NCBI GenBank assembly: GCA_024138015.1
Contig: JAMXBB010000003.1
Coordinates: forward strand, 18,295,498 to 18,359,497
Origin: Lumnitzera littorea
Lineage: Eukaryota; Streptophyta; Magnoliopsida; Myrtales; Combretaceae
Reading direction: 5' to 3'
DNA length: 64,000 bases
Both the position numbers and the translations under genes were made by a program. Shown in pieces: positions 23,493 through 35,510 of the stretch. The number at the start of each line of letters is the position of its first letter. Positions within the stretch are counted from its first letter, which is position 1. The notes below the pieces were generated by a model. It was not told the origin of the DNA. It made no database searches and saw nothing but the letters and a program-made list of their open reading frames with translations.

Positions 23493-23495
23493 TCT

Positions 23496-23507
23496 TGGTA
23501 TCAAAGT
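23496..23507 (+). promoter_or_regulatory. primer binding site, element 2
   Basis: TGGTATCAAAGT is the initiator-Met site of element 1 with a G-to-A change and a further mismatch. It starts three bases after the LTR end. Confidence 0.8.
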
Positions 23508-23845
23508 TGAGGTTTCATTTAGGTAAGTTGTACTTAGATCTTTGTGAAGTAGTGTTTGCTATAGTAGTGCATCGAAGTTATGTAGAGGTTCACTGAAGTG
23601 TTCAAGTAAGTAAAGGAATGTAGTGGTTTGTTTTCATGTATACTCTATTTTGCTTTGTTTCAAGTATACGAAAATAGAGCAAGTTTTAGTTAGGTTGTTG
23701 GTTTTGGAAGTAGCTGTTGTCTTTGTGATATATTGAACTTTTGCGTGAAGAAGTATTTAAGTGTATGTTTGTGTTGTTTAGCCTAAAGAACTACATATGT
23801 TGTTTCTTAGATTTTGAGTTTTGCTATCGACTTTTTATCGAAGAA

Positions 23846-24950
23846 ATGATAGACTTAAGTATTAATGTTGGTATTAGGGATGACAATAGTGGTGTTGTCC
23901 ACCAAGGCTGATCATCCCAGAGCACATCCGGGCATACAAACAAAAGACTTGATGAGGTAACTAATCCCTTATTTGATTTAACCAGAGCTATTCATGTACT
24001 AACCTATCAACCTACTGAGGCCATGCAAAATACTCCATAAGCTGCTTGACCTATTAGAGGACAAATCCCAGTTCGACTTGTTCAAGGTAGAGGACTAGGA
24101 TGGTGAACACGAAGGAGGATTAACCTAGGAGATATAGATGATGATGAATGGAAAGAAGAGTATGAAGAAGAAGAAGAGCAATCTTGAGCACCTCAAGCTA
24201 CCAACTATGTGAAACTTCAATGATTCTAGAAGTACCGATGACTATCTAGATTGGGAAGAGAAAGTAGAGTAAGTTTTTTATTATTTCCAATACGAAAAGT
24301 GCAAGAAAGTAAGGACTGCTAGTATCATGTTCTTTGGTAATGCTGCTATTTAGTGGAAGAACTTACAAACAATAAGGTGACAAGAAGGTTATAGAGACGT
24401 AAACACTTTTCTTGAGATGAAGAGGATAATCAGGAATAGATTCGTGCTAGATACTTACTTGCAAGACACTTTTACTCGGCTTTAAGAGACGAGGAAAGGA
24501 GTTAAAATTGTTGATAAGTATGTTTAGGAGTTCTAAATACTTATGATCCAATGCGAGGTAGATGAACCATCAACCCGAATAGTATTCAGATTTCTTACTA
24601 GATTAAGAAATGACATCCAAGATATTGTGGAACTTTAGTAGTTCACTACATTGGATGAGGCTATAAGAAAAGCCCAATGAGTGGAGAGGCAGAGGAGCCA
24701 AAAGCCAACTTGACCTTCGATGAATCAACTTATTCAAGCAAGTCACTGAGCTCAACTAAGTACCAAACTAGCCAGAAAGGTCGATGTCAGAGTTGAACAA
24801 AAGAGCTGACTTGATAGTGACATGCCGACTAAAACATATAAGAAGTGGTAAGGATCTAGAAGGAAGACGAGTAAGATTAAGTGCTTTAAATGTCAAGGGT
24901 TTAGGCATATGGATGCTTAGTGTCCAAACCGAAGGACTATGATCATTAAG
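23846..24950 (+). pseudogene. gag: element 2 gag, broken
   Basis: The ATG at 23846 opens MIDLSINVG, matching the gag starts of elements 1 and 4. The capsid part is recognisable at about 24230-24680. The zinc knuckle at 24882-24927 keeps both first Cys, His and last Cys (KCFKCQGFRHMDA, stop, CPN) but a Gln codon has become a stop. Many other stops are present. Confidence 0.75.
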
Positions 24951-27900
24951 GGAGATGCCCTAAAGATAGAAGTAAAAAGCATAGATGAGGAACCTAAGGA
25001 CAAAGAAGTGGAATATGAGGTTGTTGTTATTACCGACCTGATTGAGGAAGATGTGTTTGCATAAGACTTGGATAAAATGACTCTGGTTATCTGACATGCA
25101 ATGAGTTTGGAACCCTCTACCGAGGAAGAGAAGAGAGAGAACTTATTCTACATTACTTACAAAGTGAATGATTGGGTATGCACACTCATAGTGGATAATA
25201 GAAGTTGCACTAATATAACATCCTCCGACCTGATTAAGAAATTGAAATTGCTGACCATCTTACATCCTAAGCCATATAAATTACATTAATTGAATGAGAA
25301 GGGAGCACTACGTATTAGTCAACAAGTGTTACTATCGATCTCAATTGAGAACTATTCCAACAAAATTCTTTGCAACGCACTACCTATGTATGCATCTCAT
25401 GTGCTACTATGTTAACCCTGGCTTTTATATTGAAAGGTTATTCATGACAATAACAAGAATACGTACATGTTTGAGAAGCATAGAAGAAAGATTATGTTGA
25501 ATCCTATGCTACCGAGTCAAGTTGGCAAGCTACAAGCTAAACTAGCTCGAAGATCAAAGAAGGCTTTGGTGTTGAGTAAAGTAGAACTTTGAGAAGCTAT
25601 TGAAGCCGATGTGCCAACTTTTTTGTTGATTAGACAACCACTGGAATTATAAGAGTGGGGTGAACTACCCTTAGAGGTTGGAGAACTACTAAAAGAATAT
25701 ATCAACCTATTCCTAAAACAATTGCCCAAAGGATTACCCCCTTACAGAGGTATTAAACATTGTATTGACTTAATACCTGGTACTGCTTTGTCAAATAAGC
25801 CAACTTATCGGATGAATTTTGATTAAGTTGCTAAGCTCTAGCAACAAGTCACTAAACTACTAGAAAAAGGTTATGTAAGGCATGATTACATTACTAATGC
25901 TGAAGAAGGATGGAACTTGGAGTATATGTATGGATAGTAAAGTTATTAACAAGATTAAGATCAAGTACAGATACCCCATCCCAAGGCTCGATGATATATT
26001 GGATGAGCTAAGTAGAGCAAGGGTATCCAACAAGATTGATTTGAAGTCTAAATACCACCAAATTAGGATGAGATAAGGGGATGAGTAAAAGACTTCTTCT
26101 AAGACCTAACATAGCCTATACAAGTGGATGGTCATGTCATTCAGATTGTCAGATGCTCCAAGCACTTTTATGAGGCTAACGAGTAATGATTTGAGAGATT
26201 TGACTAGAAAATTTTTCATTGTCCACTTTGATGATATCCTTATTTATAGTACTGACCTGACAATGCACAGTGGTCATCTTAGAGTTATTTTTTATGTCCT
26301 TCAAACAAAGAGGTTGCTTGAAAACCTAAAGAAGTGTTGTTTCTATCAAGAAGAAGTGATCTTCCTAAGATATGTGGTTAGTAGAAGAGGAATGAAAGTA
26401 GATGAAGAGAAGGTTTAAGCTATTGTTGAATAGTTTACCCCAACCTCCTATGTTGAGGTGAGAAGTTTTCATGGTTTGGCATCATTTTACTGATGCTTTA
26501 TCTAAGGATTCAGTACGATTATAGCACTTCTGACTAAACTTACAAATAAGAATGTGGAGTTCAAGTGGGGAGAGAAAAAAGAGAGGAGCTTTACTGAAGT
26601 GAAAGCAAGGCTGACCTTTGCCCCGGTCTTGGCTCTACCAGACTTTAACAGGATATTTGAGCTTGAATACGATGTATCAGGTGTTGACATCGAAGCTGTA
26701 CTAATGCAAGAAGGTTGACTTGTCTCTTATCATAGTGAGAAGCTCAAGGGAGGGCAGTTGAACGATTCTATATATGACAAAGAGCTTTTGGCTATGATCT
26801 AAGCTCTTCGTGTGTGGTAGCACTATTTTCCACCAAAAGAATTTGTCATATGTACAGATCATGAGTCCTTGAGATATTTATAGAGCCAATCTAAGCCCGA
26901 TGGATTAAGTTCGTAGAGGGATTTAACTTTGTCATTAAGTACAAGCAAGGTATGAACAATGTAGTCACCAATGCTTTGTTAAGAAGACATGCTCTTGTTA
27001 CTAAGCTACAGACCAAATTGTTAGGGTTTGCTAGCATAAAAGAGTAATATCAAATTGATCCTCATTTGGCCATCTATACAAGCATTGTAAAGAAGGAAGA
27101 GCAATGGATGAATACCATGTAGAGGATGGGTATTTGTTCAAATGTGACAAGTTATGTGTGTCGACTTATTCAATGAAAGAGCTACTAGTGAGAGAAGCCC
27201 ACAGTGGAGGACTTTTTGGACACTTTAGGGAGTGGAGAATGTATAAGTTATTGAATGATAAATTCTTCTATCCTAGAATGAAGTGTGATGTGTGTTATGT
27301 GATTGAGAGGTACACCATCTATAAGAAAGTAAAGAGCTAAGTAGAGTAAAGGAAAGCAATGCCTTTACCTATTTCGACCAAACCATGGGTCGACTTAAGT
27401 ATAGATTTTGTCCTCGGACTACCTAAAATTGCATGAAGCAAAGATTCTATAATGATTGTCGTGGATAGGTTTAGTAAAATAGGACATTTTGTGCCTTACA
27501 TCAAAACTAATGATGTTTCTACTATTGCTTTTTTATTTTTGTAGGAAGTAGTTCGCTTGTACGGAGTACCAAGGATTGTGGTGTTTAACAGAGATCGAAA
27601 ATTTCTAAGCCATTTATAGAGAACCTCTTGTGTCAGATGGGAACTAAACTACTATTGAGCATCTCTTACCATCCATAAACCGACGGCCAGACCAAAGTGG
27701 TCAACCATACCCTAAGATCACTGCTTTGAGCTATAGTGGGGAAGAACTTAATCGATTAGGACATCTACTTACTCGTAGTTGAATTTGCTTACAATAGGAC
27801 AGTATACACCATCACAAGGTATACCCCATTTGAGGTCGTTTATGGTTTTAACTTCGAATTACCCTTCGATCACACCTTGATGCCGCCCAGTGACCTAAAA

Positions 27901-28320
27901 GATCTAGAAGCAAGAACTAAAGCCTAGTTTACCCAGCAGTTCTATCAATAAGTCATTTAGCAAATTGACTAAGCCGTTAGAAAATTAAAGGAGAGAAGTA
28001 AAGGAAGAGAGACTAAGCAATTTTAGCTTGGAGAACAAGTATGGTTACACCTAAGCAAGGAAAGATTCCCTAATAAGAGGAAGAACAAGCTATCTATTAG
28101 AGCTGAAGGTTCGTTTTAGATACTCTAGAAGGTCAATGACAATGCTTACAAAATTAAGCTTGCAAAAGACTTCGAAGTGTTAAACATGTTTAATGTTGCC
28201 GACCTCAACCCTTACTGACTCAAGGAGAACTTGGATGAAGACCAATGAGATTTCATCCCAAATCCCAATCAAGCTGGTAAGGATGATAGGAATTAGACTA
28301 CTGGACCTTTAACCCAAACT
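24951..28320 (+). pseudogene. pol: element 2 pol (PR-RT-RNase H-INT), broken
   Basis: Protease at about 25100-25510 has VDNRSCTNI: Asp-Asn-Arg at 25194-25202, where Gly to Arg is a single G-to-A change and would abolish activity. RT at about 25740-26430 has the YFDD motif changed to HFDD (26224-26235). RNase H lies at about 26630-26990 (YDKELLA, ALRVW). Integrase begins near 27090 with a well-kept HHCC region: VREAHSGGLFGHFRE, then RMKCDVCYVIERYTI. The Asp-Asp core continues to about 27920 and the C-terminus (MFNVADLNPY) runs to the 3' LTR. The frame enters the LTR before meeting a stop. Confidence 0.85.
28274..28283 (+). promoter_or_regulatory. polypurine tract, element 2
   Basis: The short purine-rich stretch ending GGTAAGGA abuts the 3' LTR start and corresponds to the purine tracts of the sister elements. 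Confidence 0.5.
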
Positions 28321-29198
28321 CGAGCCTGAGGGTTAGAAATCATGGCAAGGTACATTCTTTCCTTAAGACCGACCACTAAGGAGTTTAAGTTGTTGCAATC
28401 TACCAACCTAATGCCCTAGCCAACTCAAACCCTCTCGCACTCATCATTTATCTTTGGTTACTGACCTAAACTTCACTTGAACATCAACTCGACTTATCTA
28501 GCCATCAACTCAGCCAACTTGAATCCAAACCATGTGTCCTAGGTGAATTCACCTTAAAAGAATTATCTAATTGACTCGGCATAACCGACTTACTACCCTT
28601 GCTTGGCACCTTAGCTTAATAGAAACTAAATTGATCGTACAGAATTGTCTTTTCTACCAGAAAAAGAATCCACCCATAATGAACCATGTAACTGAGCAAC
28701 CATATGATAAATCCTCCGTACGAGATACCCATTTTGTAGTAATTTTCAATTGTAACCTTTATCATTCCTTGTACATTATTTCTTTATGATATTACCCTTT
28801 TAGTCTTTTCCATTTTAGATAGGTTGCTCCAGTCTTACAAATATAAATACCCTTTATACATGTAGCCACAAGATCATCTTCATCAATATACTGAATATTC
28901 TTCCTTTTTCGTAAACTTACTCTCATTAACTTATTTGTTCACTTTACTCTTATCCTAACCCTTAACCAAGGCTAGGTAGTGAGTAATCTCACCAGACCAT
29001 CTTATGCATCATGTTGAGTTGTGTTGTGAGTCCTTGGAAGTTTCATTGGTGCATTATATCCTTTAGAGCTGTTCATGGGTTTGCTTATTTATTTTTCCCT
29101 ATTTTTATGCAACTCCCCTTTCATTCTCCAAGCTTTTTACAAGTTTGGCCCTACCCTTTAAGATCAGCCTTGTTTATTCTCGACTTCGATCCCCACCA
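28284..29198 (+). repeat. element 2 3' LTR
   Basis: It starts TGATAGGAATTAGACTACTG and ends ATCCCCACCA. It aligns with the 5' LTR over its whole length and is followed by the probable target duplication ATCCC. Confidence 0.85.
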
Positions 29199-32148
29199 AT
29201 CCCCTTCCTAAAAAGTTTGTCCTCGTCTTATCTGTTGGTCATGATATTTCTTAGTCCTTTCTTTGTAAATGAGGGAATTCTCATAGGTTAAGTTACTCTA
29301 TTCGCTAAGCTTGTTCAATTGGAGTTTCTTATGATTACTTATAAGCTCAAAATCTAGGCTAGTAGTTTTAACAGCCTAAAAAGCTCTATGTTTGATCTTC
29401 ATTAAGAGATGACACATTTTTCTGTACACAAGTCTATATAGAGTGGTTCCAATTGGTGTTTTGTAAACTATCCTATAGGCTTAAAGAGCATCATCTAACT
29501 TATCAGACTAATCCTTCCAGTAATACTCTATTGTCTTTTCTAAGATTTGCTTCAAGTCCCTATTAGCTACTTCTATTTGGCACTCAATTGTGGATGATAA
29601 GGGGTTACTATACTTTGAGTTACACCATATCATTTTAACACCTTATTGAATTGAACATTACAAAACTGTGTGCCCCTATCACTCAGAGAGAGCCAAAATA
29701 AGAAAAAAAAAAAAAAAAAGCTTTTTGAAAATTTAGTGACTACCCTAGCATCATTAGTGGGTAAAGCCTAGGCCTCAACCTACTTAGAAACATAATCAAT
29801 AACCACTAAAATATATTTATTCCCATTCGAGTTTTAGAATGCATCTATAAAGTCTATGCCCCATATGTCAAAGACTCCACATACCAAAATGGGGTTTTAG
29901 AGCATCTCATCCCTTCGAGAGATATTACTTAACTTTTGGCAGCTTTCACAAAGCTCAATGAACTTCTAAGTGTCCTTAAAGATCATAGGCTAATAGAATC
30001 CTACCTCTAAAACCCTATAAGTTGTACAGTTGGCACTATGTTGTCCTCCAACCAACCCTACATGGCAATGCTCAAGTATTTGCTAACCCTTAAGGTATGA
30101 AACATACCTTTTGATCATATGATCAACATATACTAAAAAAAGATAAGGGTCTTCCCAAAAGTAATATTTCAGATCAAAGAAGAATTTCTTCTTTTATTAA
30201 TGTGAAAGTCCTTTAGGAAAAATTTTGGCAACTAAATAATTAGCAAAATCAACAAACCATGGAGTGTTCAAATCAATCACCTTGTTGATAGCATATAATT
30301 GTTCTTCAGCAAAATTATCATTAATCTCATGCTTGACCAAACTTTCCAAATTTAGGTTCTCTAATCTTGACAAGTGGTCAGCCACTAGGTTTTTTGCGCC
30401 CTTCTTATCCCAAATCCCTATGTCAAACTCTTGAAGGAGTAAGATCTACCTAATTAAGTGCAGTTTAGCATCCATCTTAGTCAACAAGTACCTAAAAGCT
30501 AAGTGGTTAGCTTACATGATTACCTTAGATAAGATCAAATAAGAATGAAATTTATCGAAAGCAAAAACAATAGCTAGCAATTCTTTTCTGGTTATTGTAT
30601 AATTCTCTTAAGCATCTATTAAAGTTTTGTCAACATAGTAAATAGCTTGAAAATATTTATCCTTTCTTTGCCTTAGGATAGCTCCAACAATATAATCATT
30701 AGCATCACACATTAATTTAAATGGAAAACTCCAATCTAGAGCCACCATTATCGGTGCATTAGTGAGCTTGTCCTTTAGGGTGTTAAATGCATCCATGCAT
30801 TCTTAGAAAAATTCAAAGGCCACATCCTTCTCAAGCAATCAAGTCAAGGGTCTAGCAATCTTGGAAAAATCCTTAATGAATCGCTTATAAAACCCTACAC
30901 GTCTAAGAAAACTTTTGATTGCCATCACTAAAGTTAGGGGTAGCAATTTGACAATTGTGTTGATCTTTACATTATCTACCTCAATACCTTTCCTTGAGAT
31001 ATTGTGCCCTAAAACAATGCCCTCTGGAGCCATGAAGTGGCATTTTTCTTAATTAAGAACCAAATTGATTTCTTTACACCTCATCAAGACCTTTTCAAGA
31101 TTGTTTAAACAATGCTAAAATGAGTCCCCAAACATTGAAAAGTCATCAATGAAAACTTCTATGATATCCTCTACCAAGTCTTCAAATATGGCGATCATAC
31201 ACCTTTGAAAGGTGGCTAGTGCATTGCAAAGGTTAAAGGGTTTTCACCTTAAGCAAATGTACCATATGGGTAAGTAAAGGTGGTCTTCTCTTGCTCTTTT
31301 GGCATGATTGGTATTTGAAAATATCGCAATAGGTTGTCTAAGAAGTAGTAATATATGTTCTTGGCTAAGCTCTCCAACAGTCATGCCACCTTTTGGCATG
31401 ATTAGTATTTGAAAATATCTTGACAGGCCATCTAAAGGGGAAATGGTCTTTTCAATTGTACAACTTCTAGTAATCGATACACACATGCCACCCAATTATT
31501 GTCCTCCTCAGAATTAACTCATTCTTTTCATTGGGCACAACAGTTATGCCACCCTTCTTCAGGACTGCTTGTTTTGACTTACCCATGTACTGTCAAACAT
31601 GGGATATATCATCCCAGTATCTAGCAATGTAATTATCTCCACTTTGACCACCTCTCTTATGTTTAGGTCAAGCTGTCATTGGGGTTGCACCATGGGTTTA
31701 TGGTTCTCCTCTAACAATATCTTATGGGTACAAAAAGAAGGAATTATCCCTTTTGATGTCTAAAATTTTCCATGCTAGTGCCCTCTTATGCTTCTTTAAA
31801 ACTTCCAAGAGCCTCTCCTTCTTATCTTCTCTTAGGTTGAAAGCGATTATCACCGATAACTTAGAATCCTTCTTTAAGAGAGCATATTCTAAGTAATGTG
31901 GGAGTTACTGCAACTTAAGTGCCAGTGGGTCTTCCACTAAGGGCTTCAACCTTATCTCCTTTTTCCTCTTAATTTGTTCAAACCTTATACCTTCATCAAC
32001 AGGTTTAGTCGACTCCAATTGTACGACTACCCTACTACATTTAGTGTTGTTCAATTCTTCTTCACCTTTGACAAATAGAACTCTAACAAATCCTTTGTCA
32101 ATAACTCCAGCAAACAATTAGAAATAACTAAGTTAGTTGCATATGAAC
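29199..32148 (-). pseudogene. pol: element A pol: PR-RT linker, RT, RNase H, integrase
   Basis: On the minus strand, in protein order: the linker after protease is at 32117-31905. RT is at about 31560-30840 with DTGMIYP-like and STWVSQ motifs, and FIDD at 31142-31153 in place of the family's FMDD. RNase H follows at about 30800-30400 (FKLMCDANDYIVGAIL). The segment VADHLSRLENLNLESL lies at 30385 and downstream. Integrase runs from about 30190 to 29240 with the second catalytic Asp region (SDRGTHF-like, about 29700) and KTPIGT (about 29450). An internal duplication with a 94-base offset (31297-31342 and 31391-31436) breaks the RT frame. Many stops are present. The type is Athila. Confidence 0.85.
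32144..32148. repeat. target site duplication of solo LTR C3, left copy
   Basis: TGAAC is repeated exactly at 34589-34593. Confidence 0.85.
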
Positions 32149-33583
32149 TATCGAGCCTGGTTTTTCATCCTCCCGGTTCTTTTCATAAAATTAGGTCTTC
32201 TCTAAACTGATCAATACTAAACCATACCCATTTAATATTGACCTTCGACTAGGGTTTAAAAAAGACCATTTTTTCCAACTTGAAAAGATTTGGAGTCCCC
32301 ACCCGATCGGAGTTAGGAAAAGGGGTTAAGTTATAACCAATTAGGTGAATTGGTTATAACTTAACTATCGGTTTATCGATTAAAAAACCAAGTTATAAAT
32401 ATAGTTTTTTAAAAACTAGAGATCTGAATCCGATGGCTAATTTATTAAACCCTAAAAGGGTAATACTTTTAACTTTCCAAATTTAACTTCGCTTTTCAAA
32501 TATACCCTTTTTAATTTCTAAAAAACATCTAATTATGATACAAGCAACTAAATTGATTAATTTACATAAATATCTAAAAATGAAAAAAATAAAACTTTCC
32601 ATATTTTAAGTTGTCATATACTTGCGTACGGGTGCCTATGTACCCGCTATTCAAGATCAGATGTATGTAGTTCTTTTTAACGAAAATAAAGCGGGTTGAT
32701 TGATTTTAATTTTAGAAAAACTGCCAGGTTTACGTTTTTACCCATAAATATCCTAAGCTGAATTTTATTTTTGGAAAACCTCAAATGCTTTAGTTTGGAA
32801 AATATTTGTTTTATTTTTGTTAAAAAAAAATTTTGATTTTCTAAGTGTGAAAAATAACTTTTCTATTTTTACTCTATTTTTATTATTTATTTATTATTGT
32901 TAGTTTTTTTTATTATATATATATTTTTTGTTCTTCTTGTTTTAAAAAAAATAGCATAAAATACTTTCTATTATTTTTCTCTTCCTTTTTTTTCCTATTC
33001 TTTTCCTTTTTTTTTTACTTATTATTATTATTTTCTATTACATTTAAACAAAACAAATAAAAAAATATAAAACAACAAAAATAAATACAAGAAAAAGCTT
33101 CGAATAGATTCGGATGCGCGGGTCAGACCTAGGTAGGTTAGGCGGGTCGAATCAGGTTAGGTCAGCTTTGTTCCACTGGTTCCAGGTCGGGCTTCAATGC
33201 CTTCAACAGCAACAATTGCGACAAAGGGCTATTTGGGCAATTCTAGTGGCCAAAGCGAGGGGATGAGAAGTTTTTTGTGAGTTTTGGATTGGGAATAGGA
33301 GGGGTAGGCCAAGTGCCATGACCTGGGGTGGTCGTTTGGCAATTGTTAGAGGTGGCGATTAGTGGTAGTATTTGGGCAACGCTGCTAGGGGGTACGGCGG
33401 AGGTTGAAGGAGGTCATGTTCGAGAGCTAATGGAGTGAGCGTCATGACCGTTGTGTTGGGTTGTGGTGGTGGGCTTGGAGAAGAGAGATACGAAGAGAGA
33501 GAAAAAGAGAATCGCAAGAGAGAAGGAGAGCTTGAGAGTTGATTCTGAAGTTTGGGGATGCCTCTCCTGCTTATTGACGTCCC

Positions 33584-33591
33584 TATTTATA
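33584..33591 (-). promoter_or_regulatory. TATA box of solo LTR C3
   Basis: TATAAATA on the minus strand, followed by GGG. In transcript orientation the GA/CT-rich tract at 33479-33537 lies about 50-100 bases downstream and the ACGT cluster about 310 bases upstream, a sensible promoter layout. Confidence 0.5.
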
Positions 33592-33902
33592 CTTGAATTT
33601 CAACCCAGTAATAAAGGAAAGCTTGGATTGCAGTTAATGGGAATGGCTAAATTTTCAGTTTTTTTCCAATCTTTGAAGCTCGATTTGAATGCGTAATTGA
33701 TCGAACTTGGATACGTTTTCTATACCAATTCATAGTAAGCTATGTCTAGCGTGAGATTGATGCAAGAAACCATGAGCCTGTGTGTGGAATTTGTACAAAA
33801 ATTGAAGCTAAAGCAGAGGGAGTGAGTTGTTCTTGAAAAGGAAAGCTGAGGAAAATCAGGAGAAAATGGAGGAAAACCGAGGGAAAGAAAGGGAAAGTGA
33901 TG

Positions 33903-34054
33903 ACGTGGCGCCACATCAACCGACTCGATAAACCCTGACCTGCTACGTATCACACTTGGTACGTGGCGGCTGATGTGGAATGCTACATGGCTAACACGTG
34001 GCACCACGTCAACAGTGGTCGACCAATTCGATTATGCCATGTGTCAGGATACGT
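33903..34054. promoter_or_regulatory. ACGT-core (G-box-like) cluster in C3
   Basis: Six ACGT cores lie within about 150 bases (33903, 33945, 33961, 33996, 34006, 34051), including one perfect CACGTG at 33995-34000. ACGT cores bind plant bZIP and bHLH factors; binding here is inferred only from sequence. Confidence 0.4.
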
Positions 34055-34588
34055 AGCACAATCAAATCCTGATATGTGGCAGTCTCTGATATAAGAAAAA
34101 CAAAAAGTAAGAAAAAGGCCTCCTTGCCTTTGATAAGTTTTGAACCTCATGCTTAATGTTAGTATTATGTTCATATGCTTAACCATCAGGCCATTGGCTT
34201 GTGCCTTGTCTATATATGCAATTAAATTGTATATATGGACTCGGTCAGCCTAGTTCATATTTAAATCTAAGCCTAAGTTCAATGGGCCAACTTCTAAACC
34301 TAAATTTAATCTAACAAAATGTTATTTTCTAAAATCTTTTATTTATTTATTTCTTTTTTTTGTGATTTTTTTCATAATTTCTTATTTTTTGCATTTTCTA
34401 AATTTCTTATTTTTTGTGCTTTTTTCTTATTTTCCTATTTTCTTATGTTTTTCTAGAATTCCCATTTTTCTAAATTTCTTCATTTTTTGGGGCTTTCTTT
34501 AATTTCCTATTTTTTTTGAACTTTTTCTAATTTAGGACTCTATAGCTTAATTTGAAAAATAAAAGGGGACAAAAATTAGGTGTCTATA

Positions 34589-35510
34589 TGAACAATAACA
34601 AGTATCATCTAGCTTAGCAGATTTATGCATAGCGTTAAGGACCTTGAAAATTATCTCATCATCGCCTACCCTTAAAATTAATTTCCCTTCACTAACATCA
34701 ATAATAGCTCGAACAATTACCAAATAGGGCCGTCCTAATATAAGGGTTATCTCATAATCCACATCCATATATAAGATAACAAAATCTACTAGAAAGATGA
34801 ATTTATTGACCTGGACTAGAACATCCTCAATAATCCCTCTAGGGTAAGTTACTGATCTATTGGCTAATTGGAGACTCATTTGTGTAGACTTAAGCTCACT
34901 GACCTTAACCTTTTAAACATTTTATATGGTATGAGATTAACGCTAGCCCTTAAATTTGCTAAGGCCTTATCAAAAAGAAAATTACAAAAAGTACAAGGTA
35001 TAGTAAAACTCCTTGGATCCTTAAGCTTCTTTAGTAACTTCTTTTGCAACAAGGCTAAGCATTCCTCATTAAGTGTCACTGTTAAAATATCCTCCAACTT
35101 CCTTTTGTTTGACAACAAGCCCTATAAGAACTTAGCATACTTTGGCATCTGCGAAAGAGTATCAACAAGGGACAAGCTTATGTGAAACTGTTTAAAAAGT
35201 TTAAGAAATTTACCAAACTATTGATTGCGGCGCTCTTGTTTCAAGCGCTGAAGATAAGGAATTGGAGGTTGATATTCTTTGATTCTAAGTTGATCTATGG
35301 TCTCCTTCTCTTGGACTTTGGTGGACTTTTCAAAAACTTCCTTCTCATCCTTCTTATTTTCAACTTGCAGGTCTCTTCCACTTCAAAGGGTCACCACCTT
35401 AACTTGTTCTCTGAGATTAACTTCAGTATTCCCAAGCAAAGATCCCTGTTGCCTCTCATTTAACATTCAAGCAATCTAACCAATCTAATTCTTAAGGTTA
35501 TGAATGGAAG
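34589..35510 (-). pseudogene. pol: element A gag end and protease
   Basis: Minus strand: the stretch from 35510 contains gag-end motifs (a QIGQLAN-like run, then EVNLREQVKVVTL). Protease follows at about 35000-34594. Its catalytic region reads ALANLRASVNLIP, where Athila elements have Asp-Leu-Gly: Asp is now Asn (34954-34956) and Gly is Arg (34948-34950), both explained by G-to-A changes. The downstream protease flap region is well kept (TLILGRPYL, RAIIDVSEGKL). The upstream gag continues at 41336 beyond element 3. Confidence 0.8.
35506..35510. repeat. expected left target duplication of element 3
   Basis: GGAAG precedes the element 3 LTR. The partner cannot be checked because the far LTR is truncated. 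Confidence 0.3.

Larger units (their letters stand above)
22577..29198 (+). mobile_element. element 2: CRM-like Ty3/gypsy retrotransposon
   Basis: It has LTRs of 916 and 915 bases, a primer site, gag, pol and purine tract arranged as in element 1 and clearly of the same family. It sits in opposite orientation within the integrase of element A. Coding regions are broken by many stops and some frameshifts. Confidence 0.85.
32149..34588 (-). repeat. C3: solo LTR of the C1/C2 (Tat/Ogre-like) family
   Basis: The ends (minus strand: start TATAGACACC, end GGCTCGATA) match the C1 and C2 LTR ends. The left 340 bases align with the reverse complement of about 1895-2224, and the right 110 bases with the reverse complement of 117-230. 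A perfect 5-base duplication flanks it and no internal region is present, so it is a solo LTR. It separates the protease and RT parts of element A. It holds a TATA box (33584-33591, minus strand), a GA-rich tract (33479-33537) and a cluster of ACGT motifs (33903-34054). Reading frames at 33451-33696 and 33720-34186 have no recognisable domain. Confidence 0.85.

Noticed and set aside
33451..34186. Frames in C3 on both strands
   Set aside because: They lie inside an LTR bounded by a perfect target duplication and show no domain.
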